From assembly GCA_019347575.1 (NCBI GenBank), contig JAHWKY010000002.1, positions 1 through 64,000 on the forward strand: DNA of 64,000 bases, in the 5' to 3' direction. A program made the translations under genes and the position numbers. This DNA comes from Actinomycetota bacterium. Lineage in GTDB: Bacteria; Actinomycetota; Nitriliruptoria; Nitriliruptorales; Nitriliruptoraceae. The notes beneath the pieces were generated by a model. It had not been told where the DNA came from, searched no databases, and saw only the letters and a program-made list of their open reading frames with translations. This document shows positions 38,783 to 49,494 of this stretch, piece after piece. Numbering within the stretch: the first letter of the stretch is position 1; each line of letters opens with the position of its first letter.

Positions 38783-39466
38783 TTGAGCGCCGACGCTCCG
38801 CCCGGTTCGTTCCTCGCCGGCTTGGACGCTGATGCCCGCGCGGAGCTGCTCGCCCGCGGTGCGCGGCGCCGCTACCGGCCCGGGATGATCCTGTTCCGGG
38901 AAGGCGAGCGGTCCGACCACGTCGTGCTGCTGCAGGCGGGGCGTGTGAAGGTCTCGTCGTACACACCCGCGGGCGGTGAGGTCGTCCTGGCGCTGCGCGG
39001 CCCGGGAGAGATCCTCGGCGAGTACTCGGTGCTCGACCGACGCCCACGATCGGCCACGGTGACGGCGATCGAACCCACGGAGGGCCAGGTGGTCCCTGGT
39101 CCGGCGTTCAACGACTTCCTCGACCAGCAGCCGGCGGTCGCCGCGGCGTTGCTGCGGGGCGTGCTGAGCCAGCTCCGCGACAGCGACCGCAAGCGCATCG
39201 AGTTCGGTGCCCTGGACGCGGCCGGTCGGGTCGCGAGCCGCCTGCTCGAGCTCGGGGCGCGCTACGGCAGCGTCGGCGAGCGCGGACTGGAGGTATCGCT
39301 CCCCCTGACGCAGGAGGAGCTCGCCGCCTGGATCGGTTCGTCCCGCGAGGCGGTCGCCAAGGCGTTGCGGACCCTGCGGGAGCAGGGCGTGATCGAGACC
39401 GGACGCAAGCACGTGACGATCCTCGATCTGGACGCGCTCCGCCGCCGGCTCGCGGACCTTCCCTGA
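38783..39466 (+). CDS. Crp/Fnr family transcriptional regulator
   Basis: The 227-residue DNA-binding protein has an N-terminal cyclic-nucleotide-binding beta-barrel (residues about 10-125; FREGERSDHVVLLQAGRVKV, PGEILGEYSVL). A dimer helix and a C-terminal winged helix follow, with LTQEELAAWIGSSREAVAKAL, RTLREQGVIETG as wing. The phosphate-binding cassette (GEYSVLDRRPRSATVTAI) keeps a Glu and an Arg, consistent with cAMP binding. No Cys cluster for an Fe-S sensor is present. It starts at TTG 38783 after AAGGGGGG. An adenylate cyclase is encoded at 27629-28801. Confidence 0.9.
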   Translation: MSADAPPGSFLAGLDADARAELLARGARRRYRPGMILFREGERSDHVVLLQAGRVKVSSYTPAGGEVVLALRGPGEILGEYSVLDRRPRSATVTAIEPTEGQVVPGPAFNDFLDQQPAVAAALLRGVLSQLRDSDRKRIEFGALDAAGRVASRLLELGARYGSVGERGLEVSLPLTQEELAAWIGSSREAVAKALRTLREQGVIETGRKHVTILDLDALRRRLADLP

Positions 39467-39539
39467 GACACGCCCACCCGCGCGGCGGGCTAGGTTCGGG
39501 GGCAACGACCTCCGAAGCTACCCAGGGAGAACCACGCCG

Positions 39540-40832
<1,293 letters not shown>

Positions 40833-40841
40833 CCGGTTCGG

Positions 40842-42224
40842 TCACTCCGCGGCGTCGGTGACGGCGGCGGCGACGGCGGGGGCGACGTCGGCGTTGAAGA
40901 CGCTCGGGATGATGTAGGTCGGGTGCAGCTCGTCCTCCCGGACCACGTCCGCGATCGCGTGTGCGGCCGCGACCTTCATCTCCTCGGTGATGTTGTGCGC
41001 CCGCGAATCCAGCGCCCCGCGGAACACACCCGGGAACGCCAGCACGTTGTTGATCTGGTTGGGGTAGTCGCTGCGCCCCGTCGCCACCACCGCCGCGTGC
41101 TCGCGCGCACCCTCCGGATCAACCTCGGGATCGGGGTTGGCCAGGGCGAACACGATCGCGTCCTCGTTCATCCGCCGGAGGTCGTCGGGCTGCAGGACGT
41201 CGGGGGCACTGACGCCGATGAAGACGTCGGCGCCGTCGAGGGCGTCGACCAGCTCGCCGGTGCGACGCTCGTCGTTGGTGTGCTCGGCGACCCAGCGCTT
41301 GGACTCGTCCTCCTCGGCGGCGGGGTCCCAGATGATGCCCGCGCGGTCACAGACGATCACGTCGCCGATGCCCTCCGCGAGCAGGAGCTTGGTGATGGCG
41401 ATTCCAGCCGCGCCCGCCCCGGACATCGCCACGCGCACGTCGCCGATCGTCTTGCCGACCAGGCGCAGCGCGTTGTGCAGAGCGGCCAGGACCACGATGG
41501 CGGTCCCGTGCTGGTCGTCGTGGAACACGGGGATGTCGAGCGACGCACGCAGCCGTGCCTCGATGTCGAAGCACTTGGGCGACGCGATGTCCTCGAGGTT
41601 GATGCCTCCGTACACCGGGGCGATCGCCTCGACCGTCCGCACGATCTCGTCGGGGTCCTGGGTGGCGAGGCACACCGGCCAGGCGTCGACGTCGGCGAAG
41701 TGCTTGAAGAGCACGGCCTTGCCCTCCATCACCGGCAGCGCCGCCTCGGGGCCGATGTTGCCCAGGCCGAGCACGGCCGAGCCGTCGGTGACGATGGCGA
41801 CGGTGTTGCCCTTGATGGTCAGTCGCCTCACGTCCTCGGGGCGCTCGGCGATGGCTAGGCAGACCCGCGCGACCCCTGGCGTGTACGCCATCGACAGGTC
41901 GTCGCGCGTGGCCAGCGGGACCGTCGGTGTGATGGCGAGCTTGCCGTGCAGGTGCAGCAGGAAGGTGCGGTCCGAGACCCGGTGCACCGACACGCCCTCG
42001 ACCCCGTCGACCGCATCGGTGATCTCGTTGGCGTGGTCAGAGTCGCGCGCGTTCGCGGTGACGTCGACGGTCTGCTGCATCGGTCCCGGCTCGACGAAGT
42101 CGACCGCTGTGACGATGCCGCCGTGGTCACCGATCGCCGTCGTGACGCGTCCGAGCGCACCGGGGTCGTCGGGCGCCAGACGCAGACGCATCGTCAGCGA
42201 GTAGGACGCGCTCGCGACCGGCAT
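40842..42224 (-). CDS. malic enzyme with N-terminal ACT domain
   Basis: The 460-residue enzyme decarboxylates malate to pyruvate using NAD(P). An ACT regulatory domain fills residues about 8-85 (LRLAPDDPGALGRVTTAIG). The malic domain follows with SMAYTPGVARVC, TDGSAVLGLGNIGP, the Lys in KGNTVAI, and metal ligands in NLEDI and HDDQHGTA. The NAD-binding domain starts at VAMSGAGAAGIA. ATG 42224 follows GGGAGCA. The ACT domain suggests allosteric control by an amino acid. Two terminator-like hairpins lie between this gene and the upstream fatty-acid oxidation genes. Confidence 0.92.
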   Translation of the reverse strand: MPVASASYSLTMRLRLAPDDPGALGRVTTAIGDHGGIVTAVDFVEPGPMQQTVDVTANARDSDHANEITDAVDGVEGVSVHRVSDRTFLLHLHGKLAITPTVPLATRDDLSMAYTPGVARVCLAIAERPEDVRRLTIKGNTVAIVTDGSAVLGLGNIGPEAALPVMEGKAVLFKHFADVDAWPVCLATQDPDEIVRTVEAIAPVYGGINLEDIASPKCFDIEARLRASLDIPVFHDDQHGTAIVVLAALHNALRLVGKTIGDVRVAMSGAGAAGIAITKLLLAEGIGDVIVCDRAGIIWDPAAEEDESKRWVAEHTNDERRTGELVDALDGADVFIGVSAPDVLQPDDLRRMNEDAIVFALANPDPEVDPEGAREHAAVVATGRSDYPNQINNVLAFPGVFRGALDSRAHNITEEMKVAAAHAIADVVREDELHPTYIIPSVFNADVAPAVAAAVTDAAE

Positions 42225-42267
42225 GGTGCTGCTCCCGGGTAGCGGAGCCCCCACGCTACCGCGCCCC

Positions 42268-42386
42268 GCTGCGTGGAGACCTGGCCTCACTGGTGAGCAC
42301 AGGTCTCCACGGAGCCGAGGCCGGGGCGGGCCGCGCCCGCTGCGTGGAGAGCTGGCCTCACTGGTGAGCACAGGTCTCCACGGAGC
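42268..42386 (-). repeat. two tandem terminator-like hairpins (71-bp period)
   Basis: Copies at 42268-42315 and 42339-42386 share the inverted arms CGTGGAGACCTG and CAGGTCTCCACG, with outer GCT/AGC pairs, around a 16-base loop. The second copy has one base change in the left arm. They follow the FadJ-like stop at 42391 by a few bases, so the proximal copy can stop that transcript. The distal copy may be a back-up, or a leader structure for the malic enzyme gene. Confidence 0.75.
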
Positions 42387-42390
42387 GGGG

Positions 42391-44457
42391 TCAGGTGGCC
42401 TCGTCGATCGGGCCGACGAGCGCGGCGCCGAACAGGTCCTGGCTCATGCCGATCTGGTCGAGGTGCTTGCAGATGCCGCCGAGGAAGAACGGCCAGCCCG
42501 CCCCGAGCAGCAGGCACGTGTCGATGTCACGGGCGTCCGCGACCACGCCGTCGTCGAGCATCCGCTTGGCCTCGTCCGCGACCGCCTCGAGCGCGCGCTG
42601 GCGGATCTGGTCGCCCGTGAGCGGCTCGGCGTCCTCGGCGACGTGCCACAGGTCGAGAACCTGCTCGTAGGGCTCCCCGCCCCGGTCCCAGTCGTACACC
42701 CCCGGCAGCCCCAGCTCGACGAACGCGCGGAAGTCGTCTTCGACCTCGAACCGCTCGGGGAAGTGATCGTGCAAGGTCTCGACGGTGTGCAGCGCGACCG
42801 CAGGACCGACCAACCCCAGGAGGGTGAACGGTCCCATGGGCAGGCCGAGCTCGAGGATCGCGGCGTCGATCTCCTTGAACCCGTTGCCGTGGCGCGTCGC
42901 CCCGATGCACGCCCCCATGAACCTCGACAGCAGCCGGTTCACCACGAACGCCGGGGCGTCGGCGCACTGGACCGCGGACTTGCGCAGCGTCTTGGCCACC
43001 TCGAAGGCGGTGGCGGCAGCCTCGTCGCTCGTGGCCTTCGCGCGTACGACCTCCACCAGCGGCAGCACGTTCACCGGGTTGAAGAAGTGGAAGCCGACGA
43101 CGCGCTCGGGATGGTCGAGGTCGGCGGCCATCTCGGCGACGGACAGCGAGGACGTGTTGGTCGCCAGCACCGCCCCGTCGTCGAGGACCTGTTCGAGGTC
43201 GGCGAGGATGGCCTTCTTGAGGTCCATGCGCTCCAGGACCGCCTCGATCACCCAGTCGACACCGGCGACGTCGGCGTAGTCGAGCGTGTAGGTGACCTGC
43301 CCCTTCAGGAACTCGGCGCGCCCCGCCTTCAGCCGGCCCTTCTGCACGCGCTCGTCGAGCTCGCCCTCGATGTGCTCGCGGGCACGGTCGAGCACCTCCC
43401 GGTCGATGTCCTTCATGACCAGCGGCACCTCGAAACGCTGGAGGAACAGCGCCCCGAGCTGCGCGCCCATCAAGCCGGCCCCGATGACGGCGACCTTGCG
43501 GATCGAGCGTGGCTCGACGTCGGGGCGCCAGGGTTGGCGCTTCACCCGCTGTTGGGTGAGGTTGAACGCGTACACCGAGGCCTGCGCCTGCGGTGCCGGC
43601 AGGAGCTCGGCCAGGGCGTCCTCCTCGCGTCGGTAGCCCTCGTCGAGTTCACCTCCGCGTGCGGCGAACTCGATGAGGTCGATCGCCACGTACGGGGCGC
43701 GGGTGGCGCCGTGGACCTTCGCGTCGGCGAACGCTCGGGCGTTCTCGAGCGCCTCGTCGAGGCCGTCGGTGGACGCTGGCTCGCGCTCGATCGTCTCGTC
43801 CCCGACGATCAACGCCTCGAGCAGCTCGCGGCTGTGCTCGAGGAAGTCGACCGACGGCAGGAAGCGGTCGGCGAAGCCGCGCTCGAACGCCTGCTTGGGC
43901 CGCATCGTGGTGTTGTTGTTCAGCGCGTCGGTGATGATGGTCTGCAGCGCCGCCTCCGCCCCGACGATGCGGGGCGCGAGCTGGGTGCCTCCCCAGGCGG
44001 GGAGGATAGAGAGGAACACCTCCGGGAACGCCAGCACGGTCGAGCCGGTCGACAGCGTGCGGTAGTCGCAGTGCAGCGCGATCTCGAGGCCTCCGCCCAT
44101 GCACGCCCCGTTGATCGCCGCGAGCGTGGGGAAGGGCAAGCCGGCGAGGCGGCGGAAGGCGCGATGGCCCTCCTCGCCGGCGCGCCGTGCGAACTCCGCA
44201 TCGGCTCCTGGGAACCGGTCGAGGTCGGCGCCAACGGCGAAGATGAACGGCTTGCCGGTCAGGAGCAGCCCCTTGACGTCGCTCTGGCTCTCGACCTCGT
44301 CGAGCGCGGCGCCGAGCGACTCCAGGGCGCGCTCGCCGAACGTGTTGGGCTTGGTGTGGTCGCGTCCGTTGTCCATCGTCACGAGTGCCAGGCGCCCCGT
44401 CCGTCGCGAGTCGTGGTAGGTGACCTTGAACTGGGTGTGGATCTCGGTCTCGGCCAT
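42391..44457 (-). CDS. fadJ: bifunctional enoyl-CoA hydratase / 3-hydroxyacyl-CoA dehydrogenase (FadB/FadJ-type)
   Basis: The 688-residue beta-oxidation protein hydrates enoyl-CoA, then oxidises 3-hydroxyacyl-CoA to 3-ketoacyl-CoA with NAD. The N-terminal crotonase domain (about 15-300) has GADLDRF, NGACMGGGLEIALHCDYR and PEVFLSILPAWGGTQL. The dehydrogenase (about 315-680) has GAGLMG, NTSSLSVAEMA, and the catalytic His/Glu pair in VGFHFFNPVNVLPLVEVV. It is downstream of and 34 bases from the thiolase gene; together they form a fatty-acid oxidation pair. GAGGAACG lies before ATG 44457. Confidence 0.95.
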   Translation of the reverse strand: MAETEIHTQFKVTYHDSRRTGRLALVTMDNGRDHTKPNTFGERALESLGAALDEVESQSDVKGLLLTGKPFIFAVGADLDRFPGADAEFARRAGEEGHRAFRRLAGLPFPTLAAINGACMGGGLEIALHCDYRTLSTGSTVLAFPEVFLSILPAWGGTQLAPRIVGAEAALQTIITDALNNNTTMRPKQAFERGFADRFLPSVDFLEHSRELLEALIVGDETIEREPASTDGLDEALENARAFADAKVHGATRAPYVAIDLIEFAARGGELDEGYRREEDALAELLPAPQAQASVYAFNLTQQRVKRQPWRPDVEPRSIRKVAVIGAGLMGAQLGALFLQRFEVPLVMKDIDREVLDRAREHIEGELDERVQKGRLKAGRAEFLKGQVTYTLDYADVAGVDWVIEAVLERMDLKKAILADLEQVLDDGAVLATNTSSLSVAEMAADLDHPERVVGFHFFNPVNVLPLVEVVRAKATSDEAAATAFEVAKTLRKSAVQCADAPAFVVNRLLSRFMGACIGATRHGNGFKEIDAAILELGLPMGPFTLLGLVGPAVALHTVETLHDHFPERFEVEDDFRAFVELGLPGVYDWDRGGEPYEQVLDLWHVAEDAEPLTGDQIRQRALEAVADEAKRMLDDGVVADARDIDTCLLLGAGWPFFLGGICKHLDQIGMSQDLFGAALVGPIDEAT

Positions 44458-44491
44458 GAGCGTTCCTCGCGTCGGGGGTGCCGGTGGTCGG

Positions 44492-45670
44492 TCAGTCCCG
44501 TTCCCACAGGACCGACGCGCCCATCCCCAGACCGACGCACATCGTGGTGATGCCGCGGTTGGCCTCGGGGTTCGCCTGGAGGTGATGGGCCAGCTGCATG
44601 GCGAGGCGCGCACCGGAGAAGGCCAAGGGGTGGCCGAGCGCGATCGCACCGCCGTAGGGGTTGACCTTCGGGGAGTCGAGCGGGAGCTCGAAGTGGTCGA
44701 GGAAGGCGACGACCTGGACCGCGAAGGCCTCGTTGATCTCGATGACGTCGATGTCGTCGATGCCCAGGCCGGTGCGCGCCAGGAGCTTCTCGGTGGCCGG
44801 GATCGGTCCGTAGCCCATCGTCTCGGGCTCGACCCCGGCGAAGGCGAAGTCGACCAGGCGCATCCGTGCTTGCAGGCCCATCTCCTCGGCCGCGTCGCGG
44901 CTGGCCAGCAGCACGCTCCCCGCCCCGTCGTTGAGTCCCGCCGCGTTGCCGGCGGTCACCCGCCCACCCGGGCGGAACGACGGCCGCAGCCCGGCGAGGT
45001 CCTCGAGGCCGGTGCCGGGGCGCGGGTGCTCGTCGACGTCGACGACGCGCCAGCCGGCGGGTGACCACACGGTGATCGGCACGACATGCTCGGCGAACAC
45101 CCCTTCGGCCTGTGCCTTGGCGACGCGCTCCTGGGAGAGCAAGGCGAACTCGTCCGCACGTTCGCGGGTCACGCTCGGGAGCTCGTCGTGGAGGTTCTCG
45201 GCGGTGTTGCCCATGACCAGCGCCGAGGGATCGACGAGGTCGTCGGCCAGGAACCGCGGGTTGGGATCGACCTCGGCGGCCATCGGATGGTGGCCCATGT
45301 GTTCCACCCCACCCGCGATCACCACGTCCTGTCCCCCGACGCGGATGGCGTTGGCAGCGTTGACGATGGCGGTCACGGCCCCGGCGCACATGCGGTCGAG
45401 CGCGTAGCCGGGCACGGACCGCGGCAACCCGGCCAGCACCGCCACGGCGCGACCCATCGTCAGACCCTGGTCGCCGACCTGGGCCGTGGCCGCGTAGGCG
45501 ATATCGTCGATGCGTGCAGGATCGAGGCCGGGGTTCCGTTGGAGGAGCGCCCGCACCGTGCGGACGGCGAGGTCGTCCCCTCTGGTGTGGGCGTAGTAGC
45601 CGTCGTCTCGCGCACGACCGATCGGGACGCGCACACCATCGACGTAGACCGCATCGCGGAGCTCCACCAC
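44492..45670 (-). CDS. fadA: acetyl-CoA C-acyltransferase (thiolase)
   Basis: The 392-residue thiolase cleaves 3-ketoacyl-CoA to acetyl-CoA and a shortened acyl-CoA. The acyl-enzyme Cys is in DRMCAGAV (near 90). The catalytic His is in GGAIALGHPLAFSGAR and the second Cys in TTMCVGLGMG; INEAFAV and NAAGLNDGAG are also present. It precedes the FadJ-type gene in the same operon. I chose GTG 45670 because AGAGGAA lies at good spacing; a second GTG follows immediately. The length matches FadA/FadI. Confidence 0.94.
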   Translation of the reverse strand: MVELRDAVYVDGVRVPIGRARDDGYYAHTRGDDLAVRTVRALLQRNPGLDPARIDDIAYAATAQVGDQGLTMGRAVAVLAGLPRSVPGYALDRMCAGAVTAIVNAANAIRVGGQDVVIAGGVEHMGHHPMAAEVDPNPRFLADDLVDPSALVMGNTAENLHDELPSVTRERADEFALLSQERVAKAQAEGVFAEHVVPITVWSPAGWRVVDVDEHPRPGTGLEDLAGLRPSFRPGGRVTAGNAAGLNDGAGSVLLASRDAAEEMGLQARMRLVDFAFAGVEPETMGYGPIPATEKLLARTGLGIDDIDVIEINEAFAVQVVAFLDHFELPLDSPKVNPYGGAIALGHPLAFSGARLAMQLAHHLQANPEANRGITTMCVGLGMGASVLWERD

Positions 45671-45830
45671 GTGACGTTCCTCTCGGACGGCGTGGGGAGC
45701 GTTGCCGACCACCGCACGCGATGCCAAGCCCGGCCTCGTGCTGTCAACCGGTGACTAGACGCTCGGAGCCATATCTCGCGCGGCTCGCTCCGATCACGAA
45801 ACCTGGCGGTCCGACGTGCCGAGAACCTCG

Positions 45831-47858
45831 ATGATGAGCGATACGACGACGGACGCGGGCACGCGAGCGGGCACCGAACGCCTGACGTTCGCGTGGCTGG
45901 TCGCGCTCGTGGCGATCGCGATCGTCGTGGTCGCGGGTGCGGCGCTCACCCGGTCGGTGCTGAACTCGAGCCAGGCGAGCTTCGCATCCGTCACCGATGT
46001 CGCCGCGCAACGCGCCGACGCGGAGCGGGTCACCGCCCTCACCCAGCGACTCACCGACATCACCAGCCCGGACACCGCCGAGCAGATCGCGGTCGAGCTC
46101 GAAGAGATCATCCAGGCGATCAGGGAACGGGCCCTGTTGCTGGAGCGCCGAGCGGATGCGACGGTCCCCACCACACTCCGGTTGGTCTTCGAGGACGCCC
46201 AGGTCGGGACCGCTGCTCTGACGAGCATGGCCACGGAGGTCGTCGCCGACCCCTCGCTCGCGCCGACACGATCACCGGACATCGCGACGACGAATACGTC
46301 CCTCCAGGACGACCTTGGCACGCTGGAGCAGACGCTGCGCAGCCGCGCGATGGACGACGGCCAGCAGGCGAAGTGGGTGAACCTCGCCGTCCTCGCCGGC
46401 GTGCTCCTGCTGCTGCTGATCGAGGGCGTGCTCGTCTTGCTGCCCGCGACGAGACGCGTGCGCGAGGTGATGGAGCGCCGGCGTCAGCAACAGGAGGTCG
46501 AGCGCGAGCGGACACGCGGTCAGTTGGAGCGGCTGGCTCGCTTCGACCACCTGACGGGACTCGCGAACCGGGCGCTGTTCCGCGAGCGTCTCGAGCACGC
46601 CCTGGCGGCCGCCGAACGCAGCGGCAAGCTCGTGGGGGTCATGTTCCTCGACCTCGACCGCTTCAAAGAGGTCAACGACCAGTTCGGCCACGACGTCGGC
46701 GACCAGCTACTGATCGAGGTGGCGGCGCGCCTCCAGGGCTGTGCCCGCCGGACCGACACGGTCGCACGCCTCGGAGGCGACGAGTTCACGCTCATCCTCG
46801 AGAACCTCGAGACCGCCGACGGCGCAGCGACGGTCGCACAGAAGATCACGGACTCGCTCCGGACGCCGATCCCTCTGGACGACAACGAGGTGATGGTGAC
46901 CACGAGCATCGGCATCGCGATCTACCCCGACGACGGCACGACGATCGAGTCGCTGATCCGAGAGGCCGACTCCGCGATGTACCACGCGAAGAGCGCGGGC
47001 CGGAACACCTTCGAGTTCTCCACGCCGGAGCTGCGGGCCAGCAACATCCGGCGCCTCGACACGATCTCGGCACTCCGCGGATCGTTGGACCGTGGGGATC
47101 TCCGCCTCGTCTACCAGCCGCAGGTCGAGATCGACTCCGGCCGGGTCGTCGGAGTCGAGGCGTTCGTGCGGTGGGAGCGCCCCGACGGCCACGACGTCCC
47201 CGCCGCCGACTTCATCGAGCTCGCTGAGGACACCGACCTGATGGTGCCACTGGGCGATTGGGTGCTGCGTGAGGTGTGCCGTCAGAGCGGGGCGTGGCGG
47301 GATGACGGGCTGCCGGGGCTGCGCATCGCGGTCAACCTGTCGGAGCGGCAGTTCCACCATGACCGCCTGGCCAAGACCGTGGCGTCGATCCTGACCACGA
47401 GCGGCACCGATCCGAGGCTGCTGGAGCTGGAGATCACCGAGGACACGCTCGTCAGCGACGTGCAGGCCTCGAGCGTCACCCTGCGGCTGCTGCGCGGCAT
47501 CGGCGTCCGGGTCGTGATCGACGACTTTGGCACCGGCTACTCGTCGCTCAGCTACCTGCGCTCCTTCCCGATCGACGCACTCAAGATCGACAGATCCTTC
47601 GTGGAACGTCTCGGCGAGGACGAGGAGGCAACGGTGGTGCCCGCGGCGATCACCGGGTTGGCCCGCCACCTCAAGCTGGCGACCATCGCGGAGGGGGTCG
47701 AGACCGAGCAGCAGGTGGCGTTCCTGCGCCGGATCCGGTGCGACGTCGCCCAGGGCTACCACTTCACCCCACCGCTGGAGGCCGACGACGTAACAGCGTT
47801 CGTCAGGCGCCGCTCGATCACCACGGTGTCAGAGGCCGCTGCCGACACGCTCCAGTAG
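45831..47858 (+). CDS. membrane-anchored GGDEF-EAL cyclic-di-GMP enzyme
   Basis: This protein has a transmembrane helix (FAWLVALVAIAIVVVAGAAL) and an extracytoplasmic helical sensor region (about 40-170). A second span (VLAGVLLLLLIEGVLVLL), a GGDEF domain (about 230-400) and an EAL domain (about 415-660) follow. The cyclase site RLGGDEF is intact, with RRTD five residues before it as the inhibition site. The phosphodiesterase site keeps Glu in VEAFVRWE (EAF for EAL), the Asn in NLSERQF, EITED, DDFGTGYSSL, KIDRSF and EGVET. Both activities may work. ATG 45831 is chosen; a GTG at 45816 is possible. Its end overlaps the converging amidohydrolase by 30 bases. Confidence 0.9.
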   Translation: MMSDTTTDAGTRAGTERLTFAWLVALVAIAIVVVAGAALTRSVLNSSQASFASVTDVAAQRADAERVTALTQRLTDITSPDTAEQIAVELEEIIQAIRERALLLERRADATVPTTLRLVFEDAQVGTAALTSMATEVVADPSLAPTRSPDIATTNTSLQDDLGTLEQTLRSRAMDDGQQAKWVNLAVLAGVLLLLLIEGVLVLLPATRRVREVMERRRQQQEVERERTRGQLERLARFDHLTGLANRALFRERLEHALAAAERSGKLVGVMFLDLDRFKEVNDQFGHDVGDQLLIEVAARLQGCARRTDTVARLGGDEFTLILENLETADGAATVAQKITDSLRTPIPLDDNEVMVTTSIGIAIYPDDGTTIESLIREADSAMYHAKSAGRNTFEFSTPELRASNIRRLDTISALRGSLDRGDLRLVYQPQVEIDSGRVVGVEAFVRWERPDGHDVPAADFIELAEDTDLMVPLGDWVLREVCRQSGAWRDDGLPGLRIAVNLSERQFHHDRLAKTVASILTTSGTDPRLLELEITEDTLVSDVQASSVTLRLLRGIGVRVVIDDFGTGYSSLSYLRSFPIDALKIDRSFVERLGEDEEATVVPAAITGLARHLKLATIAEGVETEQQVAFLRRIRCDVAQGYHFTPPLEADDVTAFVRRRSITTVSEAAADTLQ

Positions 47859-48722
47859 CGTCACCGCGTTGTCATGCAGGATCCCCCGCAGCGCCTCCGG
47901 CCCCCATCCAGCCTCGACGACCCCGCGCACCTGAGCCGCGTAGTCGTGCGGGATGGTGGGGAAGTCGGACCCGAACAGGATCCGTGGGTGCAGCCTCAGC
48001 AGACGCTCGTGCAGTGCCTCCGGGTACCGCCCGATGTAGGGCGGGTCTGTCAGCACCATCGCGGTGTCCAGGTACAGGCCGGGGGTGCGCTCGGCCAGCA
48101 CGAGGAAGTCACCGAAGTCCGGGGCGCCGAGGTGCGCGATCACGATGACCAGGTCGGGGTGGCGGTCGAGGAGCGCGGCGACCTCGTCCGCCCCGCAGTA
48201 CTCCTCGCCTCCGTCGACGCCGTAGACGGCGGCCGCGTGCAGGACGATCACCACGCGCCGGCGTGCGAGTTCGCGCCAGACCTCGTCGAGGCGCGGGTCG
48301 GTCGCGTGGAAGCGTCCGACCTGCAGGTGCACCTTCGCGACCTGTCCACCGGCGTCGAGGGCATCCCCCACGTAGGTCTCGACCGTGTCCTCGGGGTAGA
48401 AGGTGAACGTCGGCACCACGGTCGGCTCGCGCGCCGCGAGGTCGAGGGTGTAGCGGTTGAGGAACGCTGCCATCTCGGGCTTGTGGGCGTACGCCAGCGC
48501 CGTGTGCAGGCGCACGCCGAGCGCCGAGAGTGTCACGAGTCGCTGCTGTGCGGGTACCCGGTACGCGATCGGCCACGCCGGCCCCTCCAGCCGATCGAAG
48601 TATCCCCAGATCGCCCGCTGGACGGACGGTGGCGCGAAGTGCACATGGATGTCGACCAGCCCGGGTAACCCGAGCTCGGCCACGTACGGGGCAACGTCGT
48701 CGTCGCGCTGCAGCTCCTCCAA
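47829..48722 (-). CDS. amidohydrolase 2 family metal-dependent hydrolase or decarboxylase
   Basis: The 297-residue TIM-barrel protein has the metal-binding DIHVHF near residue 24, a further His in VIVLHAAAVYG, HLGAPDFGDFLVL, and the C-terminal acid in GSDFPTIPHDY. This group includes ACMSD-type decarboxylases and lactonases. The start is TTG 48722 behind GGAGGAGG, which is close to ideal but very near the start. Substrate and pathway are unknown. It is divergent from the DUF2461-like gene and convergent with the GGDEF-EAL gene. Confidence 0.8.
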   Translation of the reverse strand: MEELQRDDDVAPYVAELGLPGLVDIHVHFAPPSVQRAIWGYFDRLEGPAWPIAYRVPAQQRLVTLSALGVRLHTALAYAHKPEMAAFLNRYTLDLAAREPTVVPTFTFYPEDTVETYVGDALDAGGQVAKVHLQVGRFHATDPRLDEVWRELARRRVVIVLHAAAVYGVDGGEEYCGADEVAALLDRHPDLVIVIAHLGAPDFGDFLVLAERTPGLYLDTAMVLTDPPYIGRYPEALHERLLRLHPRILFGSDFPTIPHDYAAQVRGVVEAGWGPEALRGILHDNAVTLLERVGSGL

Positions 48723-48801
48723 CCCTCCTCCAGCGATCCGACGGAACGAGGAAGCTACCTACCCCGGTACCGTCCGTTGCCGACGAGCGGGAGGTGAGAC
48801 G

Positions 48802-49491
48802 CTGGCAGCGCAGTTCGGTCCGGAGCTGTTCGACTTCCTCTTCGATCTGGACGTGCACAACGATCGCACGTGGTTCGACGGCAACCGCGAGCGCTACGAG
48901 CGCGACGTGCGCGAGCCGATGCTGGCGTTCATCGCCGACATCGCGGCCCCGTTACGGCGACGGGTATCACGACACCTGGTGGCCGATCCACGCAAGCAGG
49001 GTGGATCGATGTTCCGCATCCACCGTGACACGCGCTTCAGCAAGGACGCCTCCCCGTACAAGACGTGGGCGGCGTGCCAGTTCCGCCACGAGCTGGGCCG
49101 GGACGTGCACGCCCCGGGCTACTACCTGCACCTCGAACCTGGCAACGTGTTCGCCGGGGCGGGCATCTGGCACCCCGACAGCGCCGCCCTCGCGGCCATC
49201 CGCGAGCGCATCGACGGGGAGCAGGCGGCCTGGAAGCGCGTGCGCAACGGGAGGTGGCTGCGCGACGGCGACTGGGCGTTCACCGGGGACGCGGTCAAGA
49301 CCGCCCCGCGCGGCTACGACCGCGATCACCCCCTGATCGAGGACCTGCGCCGAAAGGACGTCATCGTCGTCAAGCCGTTCGACGAAGGTGACGTGACCTC
49401 GCCCGACTTCCTCGACACGTACCTCGAGGCGTGCGTCGAGGCCAAGCCGCTGATGCGCTTCCTGTGCCGCGCGCTCGACGTCCCGTTCTAG
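48802..49491 (+). CDS. DUF2461/TIGR02453 family protein
   Basis: The 229-residue soluble protein matches DUF2461: FDFLFDLDVHNDRTWFDGNR, FRIHRDTRFSKDASPYKTW, PGYYLHLEPGNVFAGAGIW and RDHPLIEDLRRKD occur in family order. Members are conserved but have no proven activity. No ATG, GTG or TTG fits the family N-terminus. CTG 48802 follows GGGAGGTGA at good spacing, so initiation at CTG is proposed. It is followed four bases later by the ABC-F gene and is probably co-transcribed. Confidence 0.8.
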   Translation: MAAQFGPELFDFLFDLDVHNDRTWFDGNRERYERDVREPMLAFIADIAAPLRRRVSRHLVADPRKQGGSMFRIHRDTRFSKDASPYKTWAACQFRHELGRDVHAPGYYLHLEPGNVFAGAGIWHPDSAALAAIRERIDGEQAAWKRVRNGRWLRDGDWAFTGDAVKTAPRGYDRDHPLIEDLRRKDVIVVKPFDEGDVTSPDFLDTYLEACVEAKPLMRFLCRALDVPF

Positions 49492-49494
49492 GTC

